Assembly: GCA_015075185.1 (NCBI GenBank)
Contig: JABTUW010000002.1
Coordinates: 744,001-808,000, forward strand
DNA: 64,000 nt
Origin: Anaerolineales bacterium
GTDB lineage: Bacteria > Chloroflexota > Anaerolineae > 4572-78 > J111
Reading direction: 5' to 3'
The translations under genes and the position numbers were made by a program. The notes under the pieces are model-generated. The model did no database searches and was not told the DNA's origin. It saw only the letters and a program-made list of their open reading frames with translations. Shown piece after piece: positions 15,690 through 25,004 of this stretch. How positions within the stretch are numbered: the stretch's first letter is position 1; each line of letters opens with the position of its first letter.

Positions 15690-17633
15690 ATGCGCTTAAC
15701 CTACCGAACCACAAGATTTACCTACAAATCATTGTTTGGCTACAGTCTGGTGATTATCGCCTTGCTGCTTGTGGCTGTGCCGGTTTTTGCCACCACCAAT
15801 GCAGGAGTCAATTTGCTCGATTTTTCCCGCAGCCTCGAAGTCAACAACTCCCCCCAAACAGCCTACACCCTGACCAAAGGGGTGAATGTCAATCACCTCA
15901 ACCCCGGCGAAGAAGATTGGTACACCTACAGCCGCACCAGCTTTGAGGACGCCACACTCTCCTGGATTTCGTTGGCCATGCGCTTTGAAAGCGAGGCGAT
16001 CATCAGCCCGCAGCAGGCCAATTTTGAGATTTTGACCCAGCCGGAAGCCGACTCGTGGTTCCAGCAGCCCGCGACTCCGACCGATATTCAGGGCACGGGG
16101 CTGACTTCGCCGCTCAAAGCTGCCAATCAGAATTTGAACGCCATGTTCTGGACTGGCGAAGTCGCCGATCAAGAAGTGTATTATGTCCGCGTCTTCAACC
16201 AATCTCCCTTTGGTCTTAATTACACCCTGGAAGCCAAAGCCGAGCAGCCTGCCGTCTCCGGGGCAACGCCGGCCAGCCTTAATTCGGCCATCAGCGAGGC
16301 CGAGGCCCTTAACGCCCGGCAGCTCAGTTGGTCGCTGACAGCCCAGGCTGTCGGCAAAATGAACGCCAACGAGGCCGCCCGGTGGATGCAGCAAGCCCAG
16401 GCGGTTGGCTGGATTGTGACCGCCGGCACCGCCATCCCCGATGTTCCCAGGCCGAGCGAAGCAGATCCCAACCTGTTGTGGCATTTAACCGCCGAAGCCA
16501 TCGCCGGGCTGGACGCCGAAGCAGCCGCCCGCTGGCTCAATCAGGCCGACTCGCTGGGCTGGCTCTCTATCCCGCTGAACACGCTCAAAAATCCTGCTCT
16601 CGATCTGACGCCGACCGAAACCGGCGGTGAGGGGAGCGGCGACGGCGAGAGCAATGCCCAACCCGCTCCCGCGGTGCCTGCGCCTCCCGAAGAAGTGTAT
16701 GCGCCGGTCAATATTTATCCCAACAACCCCCTGGAGCTAAATACCCAGCAGGTCAACAGCGGCCGCCTGGCCCCTTATGGCGAACACTGGTACAGCCTGC
16801 TGCGCGATGACCTGGATAAAAACAAAATTGAGGACATGGCCCTGACCATGTTCAGCACCCCCAGCAACGGCTTTATTGACAGCCGGGTCAACTTTGAAAT
16901 CTTCCCGGCCGGCCAATACCACATTTGGGCCCGCGGCGACGCCAATTATATGGAACATCTTGGCCTGGGGCAGTGGCTCTCGCGCGATAAAGATGACCAT
17001 ACCGGCGAACGCCTCTGGAAAGGATCGCTGGTGGACGGCGACCGCTATCTGATCAAGGTTGAGAACAATTCGCCGGAAGTGGTGGATTATTACCTCTTCC
17101 CCGGCGATATTCAAAACGCGGAACTGGGCAACCCAACACTGCACCAGGGCAACAGCGCCGCCGGGCGGATCCCCTACAACCCCTCACCGCCCACTCGCCC
17201 GAACCTGCCGCCGGTGCCCGGCGCCGCCCCCCCCGATGCGATTGACTTAAAGATGGGTGTCACCCAGGGCAAGCTAAAAGCCGGACAGGAAATCTGGTAC
17301 AAATTTTACTACCGCGACTCCTATAATGAGACAACTCCCCAACACGATTTCAAGATTTTCCTGACCAACACCCCCCTCGATGAGATTCGCGCCCGTCATG
17401 CTGATTTTGCCCTCTATGCCGGCAACCAGCTTCAAATCTGGACCCGCGGCACGGTGGACAAACTCGAACCCTTTGGGGTCAGCATGCCCTCACCCTATCC
17501 CACCGAGGACGTCAGAAGCCTGCAAGTATTATGGGACGGCCAGTTGATGGAAGAGCACGTCTATTACCTGAAGATTTGGAACCACGACATCGGGCCGTTG
17601 GAGTATGAGTTGGAGGTACAGGGAGGGCCGTGA
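15690..17633 (+). CDS. Secreted protein with three PPC-like beta domains
   Basis: 647 residues; ATG 15690 with GGAGG upstream. A hydrophobic segment at 15-36 ending VPVFA is a signal peptide or anchor. Three beta domains share a pattern of 'hollow start, W-Y, then V-Y-Y-V/L-K': residues about 40-185 (GEEDWYTYSR to EVYYVRVFNQS), 350-490 (GEHWYSLLRD to DRYLIKVENNSP) and 530-647 (GQEIWYKFYY to HVYYLKIWNHDIG). They resemble bacterial pre-peptidase C-terminal domains; this is by eye. Between the first two lies a duplicated helical motif (AARWMQQAQAVGW, AARWLNQADSLGW) and a Pro-rich linker. No catalytic motif is visible. Function unknown. Confidence 0.7.
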   Translation: MRLTYRTTRFTYKSLFGYSLVIIALLLVAVPVFATTNAGVNLLDFSRSLEVNNSPQTAYTLTKGVNVNHLNPGEEDWYTYSRTSFEDATLSWISLAMRFESEAIISPQQANFEILTQPEADSWFQQPATPTDIQGTGLTSPLKAANQNLNAMFWTGEVADQEVYYVRVFNQSPFGLNYTLEAKAEQPAVSGATPASLNSAISEAEALNARQLSWSLTAQAVGKMNANEAARWMQQAQAVGWIVTAGTAIPDVPRPSEADPNLLWHLTAEAIAGLDAEAAARWLNQADSLGWLSIPLNTLKNPALDLTPTETGGEGSGDGESNAQPAPAVPAPPEEVYAPVNIYPNNPLELNTQQVNSGRLAPYGEHWYSLLRDDLDKNKIEDMALTMFSTPSNGFIDSRVNFEIFPAGQYHIWARGDANYMEHLGLGQWLSRDKDDHTGERLWKGSLVDGDRYLIKVENNSPEVVDYYLFPGDIQNAELGNPTLHQGNSAAGRIPYNPSPPTRPNLPPVPGAAPPDAIDLKMGVTQGKLKAGQEIWYKFYYRDSYNETTPQHDFKIFLTNTPLDEIRARHADFALYAGNQLQIWTRGTVDKLEPFGVSMPSPYPTEDVRSLQVLWDGQLMEEHVYYLKIWNHDIGPLEYELEVQGGP

Positions 17634-17655
17634 GGCAGTAGAGGATAGCAGGAAG

Positions 17656-17686
17656 AAACCTCGTCACATTTCGGCGAGGTTTTTTG
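17656..17686 (+). terminator. Terminator after the PPC-like gene
   Basis: Stem aaacctcg / cgaggttt with an 11-nt loop, followed by a T-run (tttttt), 22 bases past the stop codon. Confidence 0.85.
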
Positions 17687-17740
17687 TTGGCCTATCTTCG
17701 CCTCATCGCCTCATCTCTTCTTCGCATCTGCGCCTCTTCG

Positions 17741-17749
17741 TGGTAAAAT
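17741..17749 (+). promoter_or_regulatory. Extended -10 promoter of the zinc-ribbon gene
   Basis: TGGTAAAAT (TGnTAAAAT) at 17741-17749, about 50 bases before the ATG at 17800. The -35 region is poor, as expected for an extended -10 promoter. Confidence 0.45.
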
Positions 17750-17799
17750 AGGGTCGCCTAAAGTCAACTCTGTTTCTCCAAAAGAGGGTAGAAGATCAA

Positions 17800-18921
17800 A
17801 TGACGCAAAAGACTATTGGCTATGTGAAGCTGATTTGGAACTGTCCCAACTGCGGCTCGCGTAACCCCGGCCCGCAAAAAATCTGCTCCAACTGCGGCAC
17901 GCCCCAACCCGACAACGTGAAATTCGAGCAGTTGCCCCAAGCCGAGCTTGTTACCAACGAAGCCGAAATCGCCCAGGCCAAGGCCGGTCCCGACGTCCAC
18001 TGCTACTACTGCGGCACGCGCAACCCGGCCACCGCCAAAGCTTGCAGCCAGTGCGGCGCCGATTTAACCCAGGCTGCTGCCCGCGAAAGCGGCCAGGTGT
18101 TGGGCGCGACACAATCCGGCCCGGCTCAACCCATCAACTGCCCAGCCTGCGGCACACCCAATGACCCTAATGCCTCTAAATGTGTCCAGTGCGGCGCGGC
18201 TCTGATTGAACCCAAACCGGTCGCGCCCTTACCCGTCGCCGCGGCGGCCCCGGCTACCAAGAGCGGGATGCCTCTCGTTGCTATTATCGGCGGGGCAGTC
18301 ATGCTGCTGCTGATTGGAGCCTGTATCTTCTTCCTGGTTCTTTCCGCTCGCACCACGGGAGTGACCGGGCAGGTTGAATCGGTTTCCTGGTCCCGCCGGA
18401 TTCTGGTACAGCAATTAATGCCGGTTTCAGGCCAGGATTGGCGGGATCGGATTCCGGCTGGAGCGGTGCTGGGCAGTTGCAGCGAAAGACAGCGCGGCAC
18501 CGAGAGTCGCTTCACCGGGGAGACGCGCGAAGTCTGCGGCACGCCCTACACAGTGGATACCGGCACCGGTTTTGGCGAGGTCAAGCAGGATTGTGAAACG
18601 GAGCAAGTTTATGAAGATGTGCCGGTTTATGGCGACTATTGCAGCTTTACCGCGATGGTTTGGCAGACGGTGGAAGGTCCCAGCCTGACTGGAAACAACT
18701 TGAATGCCTATTGGCCAGAAACCAACCTGTCGAGCGCTAATCAACGCGAAGCCGGCCGCGAAGAGAGCTACACCATTATTTTTGAGGCCGACGGCAAAAC
18801 CTATACTTATACCACCCCTGATTTTAACGAGTTTCAAAAATTCCAGGTTGGCAGCCAATGGACCTTGAATATCAATTCTTTCGGGGTGATCACCTCCGTT
18901 GAGCCACGCCAGGGGCAATAA
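17800..18921 (+). CDS. Triple zinc-ribbon membrane protein
   Basis: 373 residues. Three CxxC...CxxC zinc ribbons occur near residues 14-33 (CPNCGSRNPGPQKICSNCG), 68-88 (CYYCGTRNPATAKACSQCG) and 109-130 (CPACGTPNDPNASKCVQCG). A single transmembrane segment (about 163-187, VAIIGGAVMLLLIGACIFF) follows. The C-terminal 190 residues would be outside and contain six Cys, including a CxxxxxYEDVPVYGDYC pattern. The architecture (cytosolic ribbons, one membrane span, external beta domain) recurs in Chloroflexota. No reaction is implied. It stands alone with its own extended -10 promoter. Confidence 0.7.
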   Translation: MTQKTIGYVKLIWNCPNCGSRNPGPQKICSNCGTPQPDNVKFEQLPQAELVTNEAEIAQAKAGPDVHCYYCGTRNPATAKACSQCGADLTQAAARESGQVLGATQSGPAQPINCPACGTPNDPNASKCVQCGAALIEPKPVAPLPVAAAAPATKSGMPLVAIIGGAVMLLLIGACIFFLVLSARTTGVTGQVESVSWSRRILVQQLMPVSGQDWRDRIPAGAVLGSCSERQRGTESRFTGETREVCGTPYTVDTGTGFGEVKQDCETEQVYEDVPVYGDYCSFTAMVWQTVEGPSLTGNNLNAYWPETNLSSANQREAGREESYTIIFEADGKTYTYTTPDFNEFQKFQVGSQWTLNINSFGVITSVEPRQGQ

Positions 18922-19273
18922 CGCCTAAATTTTTGCCGTTACTCACCTTTTGGGAACCCATGTTCCCAATTTCCTTTAAGTCGCTGATTTGACAAAAAAT
19001 AATCACAATGATAGACTATTTTAGGAAAAATTTGTCATACAACCGTACCACCTTACCATCCAACAACTACTTGTTTGCTTTTTCGACAGTCACCCTGACT
19101 GTTGTGACCGTTTTGACATATTAGAACACGTCATGGTAGCATGAGCGTGCTTATTGGTCCTTTTTACGATGGAGAAAGGAGGAACATCACCCACAAAAAA
19201 CTCCCCTGACAGCTTACAAATATCAAAAACTGGATAAATTATCCACATCACTTTATCTCTGTAAGGAGGAGAT
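18922..19273 (+). promoter_or_regulatory. Control region of the BMP transporter operon
   Basis: Two promoter candidates: TTGACA (18989-18994), 17 nt, TAGACT (19012-19017); and TTGACA (19113-19118), 18 nt, TAGCAT (19137-19142). Upstream, 18951-18968 holds the palindrome TGGGAAC-N4-GTTCCCA, which also occurs near 49.5, 51.4, 52.3 and 58.1 kb. AAGGAGGAG just before 19274 is the ribosome site. No gene is visible in the region. Confidence 0.6.
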
Positions 19274-20602
19274 ATGAAACGATTTATATGGATTTCGGTC
19301 ATTATCCTGGCTCTGGCGTTGGTTGCCGCTCAATGCGGTGCCGCTCCGGCAGCCCCACCCGCCGCAGAAAAACCCGCTGCCGAAGCGCCTGCGGCTACCC
19401 AAGAACCTGCGGCTGAAGCACCGGCAGCCACCCAAGAACCTGCCGCCGAAGCCCCCGCTGCTGAAGCGCCAGCCGCCGAAGGCGATGCAGCGGGTAAATA
19501 CCAGATCCCTGCTATTGAAGAAGGCAGCTACAACGTGGCCTTTGTCTATGTAGGACCTCACGACGATGGTGGCTGGTCGCAGGCCCATGATGTGGGCCGC
19601 CTGTATGTGGAAGAAAATGTCGAGGGCGTCCACACGGCTTATGTTGAAAATGTGGCCGAGGGCGCCGACGCCGAGCAAGTGATTCGCTCCCTGGCCCGCA
19701 AAGGCTTCAATATGATCTTTACCACCTCTTTTGGCTTCATGGACCCCTCAGAAGCCGTAGCCAATGAATTTCCTGATGTCAATATTATCCATCTCACCGG
19801 CTTCAAAACCAACAATGAGAACTTCGGCAATCTGATGGGAGCGATGGAGAACATAAAGTATCTGGCCGGGATGCTGGCCGGGTCGCGGGCCAAGGTAGAT
19901 GGCAACCCCAAATTAGGGTACATCGCCACCTTCCCCATTCCTGAAGAGCTGCGCCTGGGGAATGCCTTCGCCCTGGGCGCCCAGAAAACCTGCCCTGAGT
20001 GTACTGTAGATGTGCGCTGGATTTTCACGTGGCACGATCCTATTGTCGAAAAAGAAGCGGCTACGTCCCTGTTTGATGGCGGCGCTCAGGTGGTGATGAC
20101 CGGGGCCGACACCCCGGCTCCCGCCGAAGCCGCGCCCGAAGGCAAGTGGGGCATTACGTACGATTACGCCGGCAACTGCACCAACCCCCGCTGCCTGACC
20201 TCAATGTATTGGAACTGGGGCCCGATCTACGCCAGAATTGTGGAAGAAGGTAAGGCTGGCACCTGGAAGGGCGGCTACGAATATTTTGACGGCGATTCCG
20301 GTGGGCTGGGCCTCTATGGCTTTATGGAAGGCGAAAAACCCCAACCCGGCGTTGAGGGCCTTCCCGAAGAAGATATAAAGCTCATCAAGGATACATTGGA
20401 CAAAATGCTCAAGGGCGAATTTACCCGCTTTGACGTTTTCAAAGGCCCGATCAAGGATAACCAGGGCAACGTGGTTCTGCCCGAAGGCCAAAGCCTGGAA
20501 CAGGCCGACCTCGATGGCTTTAAGCAGTTTGGCAGCCCTTGCAAGACTTGCATGTACTGGTGGAACGAAAACGTTACCGCCGAGCTGCCTGAGTTGCAAT
20601 AA
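19274..20602 (+). CDS. BMP-family ABC transporter substrate-binding lipoprotein
   Basis: 442 residues. A signal peptide ends in the lipobox LVAAQC, so the protein is lipid-anchored. Residues 23-75 are an Ala/Pro/Glu linker with near-repeats of ATQEPAAEAP. The binding domain starts VAFVYVGPHDDGGWSQAH, the classic BMP/Med N-terminus, and continues with FTTSFGFMDPSEAVA, IHLTGFKTNNENFG, and YLAGMLAG. BMP proteins bind purine nucleosides or, less often, sugars and autoinducer-like ligands. The following ATPase and two permeases complete the importer. Strong ribosome site AAGGAGGAGA. Which ligand is bound cannot be read from sequence. Confidence 0.93.
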   Translation: MKRFIWISVIILALALVAAQCGAAPAAPPAAEKPAAEAPAATQEPAAEAPAATQEPAAEAPAAEAPAAEGDAAGKYQIPAIEEGSYNVAFVYVGPHDDGGWSQAHDVGRLYVEENVEGVHTAYVENVAEGADAEQVIRSLARKGFNMIFTTSFGFMDPSEAVANEFPDVNIIHLTGFKTNNENFGNLMGAMENIKYLAGMLAGSRAKVDGNPKLGYIATFPIPEELRLGNAFALGAQKTCPECTVDVRWIFTWHDPIVEKEAATSLFDGGAQVVMTGADTPAPAEAAPEGKWGITYDYAGNCTNPRCLTSMYWNWGPIYARIVEEGKAGTWKGGYEYFDGDSGGLGLYGFMEGEKPQPGVEGLPEEDIKLIKDTLDKMLKGEFTRFDVFKGPIKDNQGNVVLPEGQSLEQADLDGFKQFGSPCKTCMYWWNENVTAELPELQ

Positions 20603-20700
20603 GTATCTGTTGCTTCCCTGGGCGAGGTCAAACGCGGCGAAATCGAGTTCGGCCTCGCCCTTTATTTTAATTCACGAAAGTTTTTACCTGAGGAGCTTCA

Positions 20701-22221
20701 ATGACTGAAACCCCCTACGCCGTCGAAATGAGGGATATTGTCATTCGCTTTCCCGGCGTGTTGGCCAACGACCACGTTAATTTTACCCTGAAACAGGGCG
20801 AAATCCATGCCTTATTAGGTGAAAACGGCGCGGGTAAAAGCACCTTAATGAGCTCCCTCTCTGGGCTGTACAAACCCACCTCAGGTACGATCAAAGTTTA
20901 CGGACAGACCGTCCACTTTAACTCCCCCAAAGATGCCATTGCCAGGGGCATTGGCATGGTTCACCAGCATTTTATGCTGGTTCCCACCCAAACCGTGACC
21001 GAAAATATTCTACTCGGCCTGAACGAACCCCGTTTTTTTCTGAATTTGCCCGCCTACGACCAAAAGATCTTAACCTTGCAGGAGCGATTCGGCTTGCGGG
21101 TTGACCCTGCTGCCAAAATCTGGCAGCTTTCGGTGGGGGAACAGCAGCGGGTAGAAATCCTCAAGACTCTCTACCGGGGGGCCAATATTTTAATTATGGA
21201 TGAGCCAACGGCGGTGCTGGCCCCTCAAGAAATTGACGATTTGATCGCAACGATGCGCTCAATGGCAGCGACAGGCAAATCCATTGTTTTTATCAGCCAT
21301 AAACTCCAGGAAGTTACCGCCGTGGCCGACCGGGTGACGGTGCTGCGCAAGGGCAAAGTGACCGCCGAAGGCCAGAGCATGGAAGGATTGACCAAGGCTG
21401 ACCTGGCCCGGCTGATGGTTGGGCGGGGTGTAGTCTTCATGGTCAAGAAAAAGCCCCAGCAGCCCGGCGAGATTGTCTTGTCTGTGCAGGATGTCACTGC
21501 CGAGAACGAGAAGGGCCGGCCGGCCCTCCGCGGAGTCTCGCTGGAAGTACGCAGCGGGGAAATTTTAGGGATTGCCGGGGTTGCGGGTAATGGGCAGAGC
21601 GAATTGGCCCAGGTCATCACCGGCCTGCGACCCTGTGGCGGCAGTGTCAAAATCAACGACGAGGAAGTTGGCAACCAGCCGCCCATTGTCGCCATCCGCA
21701 ACGGGGTAGCTCATATCCCTGAAGATCGCAGCAGAGTGGGGACCGCCCCTAACCTGAGCATTACCGAAAATACCATTCTTAAAAATTATCGCCAGCAACC
21801 CATCGGCGACGGCTGGACCATCAATTTTACTCACGCGCGTGAGTATGCCGAGGCATTAAAAGAAAAATATAGTATTTTAGCGCCAAACGTGGAGACTCCC
21901 GCCCGTAAACTTTCCGGAGGAAATCTGCAGAAGGTCATTTTGGCCCGCGAGATCTCGGCCAGACCCAAGCTGATGGTGGCCGTGCAGCCCACGCGCGGGC
22001 TGGATGTAGGCGCTATCGAAGCCATCCAGACATTACTACTGGAACAACGCGAGGCCGGGGCAGCGATTTTGCTCATCTCCGAAGAGCTGGAAGAGCTGCT
22101 GGCCTTAAGCGACCGCCTGGCGGTTATCTATGATGGTCAAATTATGGGAATTGTCCCCACCCATCAGGCCGATATCAACGACATTGGCTTGATGATGACC
22201 GGCAGCAAAAGGAAGGATTGA
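20701..22221 (+). CDS. ABC transporter ATPase, duplicated (sugar/nucleoside type)
   Basis: 506 residues with two ABC domains. Domain 1: Walker A GENGAGKST, signature LSVGEQQRVEI, Walker B ILIMDEPTAVL and the switch His in VFISHKL. Domain 2: the Walker A region reads GVAGNGQSE, lacking the Lys, with signature LSGGNLQKVILA and VAVQPTRGLDV. Degeneration of the second Walker A is normal in this family (RbsA, MglA, NupA types). Cytoplasmic energy-coupling subunit. ATG 20701 with GAGGAG upstream. Its stop overlaps a TTG in front of the permease, so translation is coupled. Confidence 0.95.
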   Translation: MTETPYAVEMRDIVIRFPGVLANDHVNFTLKQGEIHALLGENGAGKSTLMSSLSGLYKPTSGTIKVYGQTVHFNSPKDAIARGIGMVHQHFMLVPTQTVTENILLGLNEPRFFLNLPAYDQKILTLQERFGLRVDPAAKIWQLSVGEQQRVEILKTLYRGANILIMDEPTAVLAPQEIDDLIATMRSMAATGKSIVFISHKLQEVTAVADRVTVLRKGKVTAEGQSMEGLTKADLARLMVGRGVVFMVKKKPQQPGEIVLSVQDVTAENEKGRPALRGVSLEVRSGEILGIAGVAGNGQSELAQVITGLRPCGGSVKINDEEVGNQPPIVAIRNGVAHIPEDRSRVGTAPNLSITENTILKNYRQQPIGDGWTINFTHAREYAEALKEKYSILAPNVETPARKLSGGNLQKVILAREISARPKLMVAVQPTRGLDVGAIEAIQTLLLEQREAGAAILLISEELEELLALSDRLAVIYDGQIMGIVPTHQADINDIGLMMTGSKRKD

Positions 22222-22229
22222 ATCAGCCT

Positions 22230-23360
22230 ATGTCCACACTGACCACCAGCGAGGAAAAGCCAGGCTGGCAATTACCCTACACCCTCACCCTGGAAAAACG
22301 AATCGAGGATATTCCCAAGTGGCTGCCGGCGGCTACCTCCGTTGGCTCGGTAGTGTTGGCCTTTATCATCAGCGGCTTGATTCTCAAACTGATTGGCGGG
22401 CAGCCGCTGGAAGTGGCGAAGTTTGCTTATCAAGCTACCTTTGGCAGTTGGCCGGTTTTTTCAGATACCCTGGTCAAGGCGACGCCGCTGATTATGGTTG
22501 GGCTGGCCTGTGCCGTTGCCTTTCAAATGAAATTATGGAATATTGGGGCGGAGGGACAGTTTTATATCGGCGCGTTTGCCGCCACCCTGGTGGTGATGGT
22601 CCCGCTGGTCCCACCCGGCAGCCCTAAGGTTGTTGTCCTGGGGGCGATGTTGATCATGGGATTGTTGGGCGGCGCGATTTGGGCCTTTGTGCCGGGCTTT
22701 CTCAAAGCCCGCTTTCAAATCAACGAGATTATTACCACCCTGATGTTAAATTATATCGCCGTCTTCTGGAACAACTTCTGGATTTTCAATAGTTGGAGCG
22801 ATGCCGGTTTTCAAATGACCCCCACCTTTGACAAAGCAGCCTGGCTGCCCCGTCTGGCCGATTATGCGCGTGAATATAGAGCCTTTTCCGGCATCACCCT
22901 GCATTTGGGGGTGATTATTGCCTTGATTGCTACCGTCATCGTGTGGTGGATTTTGCGGCGCAGCCGCTGGGGCTATGAAATTAAACTCATTGGGGATAAT
23001 CCCAACGCCGCCCGCTACGCCGGGCTTAACATTGCCCGCAACATCGTAATGGTCATGATGTTTTCTGGGGCCTTAGCCGGTCTGGCGGGTATGTCCGAAA
23101 TTAGCGGCGTCGTTCATCGTCTCCAGGAACGGATTTCGCCGGGCTACGGTTTCAGCGGCATTATTGTCGCCTGGTTGGCCAAGTTGAATCCGTTTGCCGT
23201 CGTTTTGGTTTCTATTCTCTTTGGCGCGCTCATTGTGGCCGGGCGAGAGGTTCAGCCGTCGGGCTTATCCTTCATGCTGCAAGGCATTATTCTGTTTATG
23301 GTCATCAGCAGCGATATTTTGCTGCGATATAAGGTGCGCCTGGGAAAACGTGTTGCGTAG
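22230..23360 (+). CDS. ABC transporter permease (nucleoside/simple-sugar type), subunit 1
   Basis: 376 residues from the ATG at 22230; a TTG at 22218 overlapping the ATPase stop is possible but has no spacing for the AAGGAAGGA site. About nine hydrophobic segments. The BPD_transp_2 signature is MKLWNIGAEGQFYIGAFAA followed by INEIITTLMLNYIA, with GLNIARNIVMVMMFSGALAGLAG near the C-terminus, as in the YufP/NupB subunit of BMP importers. It pairs with the permease at 23427 to form the membrane channel. Confidence 0.93.
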   Translation: MSTLTTSEEKPGWQLPYTLTLEKRIEDIPKWLPAATSVGSVVLAFIISGLILKLIGGQPLEVAKFAYQATFGSWPVFSDTLVKATPLIMVGLACAVAFQMKLWNIGAEGQFYIGAFAATLVVMVPLVPPGSPKVVVLGAMLIMGLLGGAIWAFVPGFLKARFQINEIITTLMLNYIAVFWNNFWIFNSWSDAGFQMTPTFDKAAWLPRLADYAREYRAFSGITLHLGVIIALIATVIVWWILRRSRWGYEIKLIGDNPNAARYAGLNIARNIVMVMMFSGALAGLAGMSEISGVVHRLQERISPGYGFSGIIVAWLAKLNPFAVVLVSILFGALIVAGREVQPSGLSFMLQGIILFMVISSDILLRYKVRLGKRVA

Positions 23361-23426
23361 CACGTAACCCACTTTTCACGCACCACGGACGTTTGTAATT
23401 CCTTTGCAGAGGGGCAGAGCAATCTG

Positions 23427-24392
23427 ATGGATCCAATTATCATTCTACATGCCGGGTTGGCGACCGGCACAATTCTACTCTTTGCCGGCATTGGCGAAAT
23501 TTTTGCCGAGCGGGCCGGGGTGCTTAATTTGGGATTGGAAGGAATGATGTTAATCGGAGCTATGGCCGGTTTCAGCACATCCCTGGCCCTGGGCAATGCC
23601 TGGCTGGGGCTGCTGGTCGCGATGCTGGCCGGTGGGTTGTTGAGTCTCTTGCACGGCCTGGTCACCATTCACTTTCAAGCCGATCAGGTCGTCAGCGGCC
23701 TGACGCTGACCTTTCTGGGCACGGGTCTGGCTCTGGTTTTTGGTGAGGGGTTAACCGGCAAAAATCCGCCCCTGATCCCCAATTTTGACATTCCCGGCCT
23801 GGCCCTCATTCCGGTGATTGGCCCAATCTTTTTTGACGATCACAGCCTGCTGGTTTATCTGGGCTACTTGCTCACCCCCCTGGCCTGGTATTACATTTAT
23901 AAAACTCGGCCAGGAATGCACCTGCGCGCTGTCGGCGAAAAGCCGGAAGCCGCCGATACGATGGGTCTCAACGTTTACAGGCTGCGCTACTTGTATGTCT
24001 TTGTCGGCGGCTGCCTGGCCGGTCTGGCCGGGGCGACGATCAGCCTCTCTGTATCGCCGGGCTGGTATAGTTCTCAGACCACCTCCGGCCAGGGCTGGAT
24101 CGCTGTCGGCCTGGTGATTTTTGCCCAATGGGACCCGGTCCGCGCCGCCCTGGGCGCTTATCTTTTCGGAGCGCTGCGCCGGGGGATTCTTGATCTGCAA
24201 GGACCACGAACCCTCTTTGGCTTTACCAATCCCCTCTTTATTAACTCCAACTGGGGCTTCTTTCTGCAAATGACCCCCTACATTTTGACCATCGTCGCCC
24301 TGATTTTGGGCGCGCGCGCTGCCGCCAAAAAACGTCTGGGCGCGCCGGCGGCTCTCGGCGTGCCTTATATTCGGGGCGAGCGGGGGTTGTAG
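23427..24392 (+). CDS. ABC transporter permease (nucleoside/simple-sugar type), subunit 2
   Basis: 321 residues, about eight or nine membrane segments. Typical YufQ/NupC-type landmarks: FAGIGEIFAERAGVLNLGLEGMML at the N-terminus, LRAVGEKPEAADTMGLNVYRLRY in the coupling loop and SPGWYSSQTTSGQGWIAVGLVIFAQW. It forms the heterodimeric channel with the preceding subunit. The next gene starts 4 bases after its stop, so the operon continues into the small lipoprotein. Confidence 0.93.
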   Translation: MDPIIILHAGLATGTILLFAGIGEIFAERAGVLNLGLEGMMLIGAMAGFSTSLALGNAWLGLLVAMLAGGLLSLLHGLVTIHFQADQVVSGLTLTFLGTGLALVFGEGLTGKNPPLIPNFDIPGLALIPVIGPIFFDDHSLLVYLGYLLTPLAWYYIYKTRPGMHLRAVGEKPEAADTMGLNVYRLRYLYVFVGGCLAGLAGATISLSVSPGWYSSQTTSGQGWIAVGLVIFAQWDPVRAALGAYLFGALRRGILDLQGPRTLFGFTNPLFINSNWGFFLQMTPYILTIVALILGARAAAKKRLGAPAALGVPYIRGERGL

Positions 24393-24396
24393 CCCG

Positions 24397-24870
24397 ATGA
24401 CTGCCAGATTATTCTTTGCTTGTCTCCTTTTCATCGGGCTGCTTGCCGGCTGCCGGGATGACCGCGCCGCGACAACCGTCGACCCCTGGTATAATCCACC
24501 GCCGGTAGATATATACCCGCTCACGGGCTGGCAGGTGTTAGATTTCAAGCGGCTGCATCAAGTCGTCGCCGCCCAGCAGGCCGCCGCCGAGAAACTGCTC
24601 GAAACCACGGCGGCGTTAGAAATTACAGCGCAGCAGGCAGCCGATTTGCTGGGCCAGCCGCTCTCCGCTGTCCCCGGAACCAAACCTTACCTCACCCGAG
24701 CCGTGTACTTAAACCCTGGCGGTTTCTCGGTCTACGCGCGTGAGGAGCAACTCCTCATTTCCCACGCCTCGATGGGCCACAGCCCCGTACCGATGAAACG
24801 GCAAGCGCTGGTCCTGCAATTGGCACAGCCGCCGGTCGAGGTGTTTGTGACCTGCTCAATGGCAGAGTAA
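24397..24870 (+). CDS. Small lipoprotein at the end of the BMP operon
   Basis: 157 residues. A hydrophobic N-terminus with lipobox GLLAGC predicts a membrane-anchored lipoprotein. The mature part has a helical stretch rich in Ala/Gln (VVAAQQAAAEKLLETTAALEI, then AAQQAADLLGQPL-type residues) and a beta C-terminus (RAVYLNPGGFSVYAREEQLLI). I do not recognise the family. It starts 4 bases after the second permease, so it is almost certainly in the same transcript and may be an accessory to uptake, for example a nucleosidase partner or stabiliser; that is inference. Confidence 0.7.
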   Translation: MTARLFFACLLFIGLLAGCRDDRAATTVDPWYNPPPVDIYPLTGWQVLDFKRLHQVVAAQQAAAEKLLETTAALEITAQQAADLLGQPLSAVPGTKPYLTRAVYLNPGGFSVYAREEQLLISHASMGHSPVPMKRQALVLQLAQPPVEVFVTCSMAE

Positions 24871-24905
24871 CCCTAGTTATAAATCCTAATGCCAAGTGAC
24901 CCCTT

Positions 24906-24933
24906 TTGACGCCCAAACTAAGACAGCTATAAT
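24906..24933 (+). promoter_or_regulatory. Candidate promoter of the SH3b lipoprotein gene
   Basis: TTGACG (24906-24911), 16 nt, TATAAT (24928-24933), about 70 bases ahead of the start codon. Confidence 0.55.
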
Positions 24934-25004
24934 TTTAAAGCGTTCTGTCAACTTGCCGTCTCACTTAGCGCCAGCGAGTTGGCCCTTTAACTTTGAGGAA
25001 AAGG

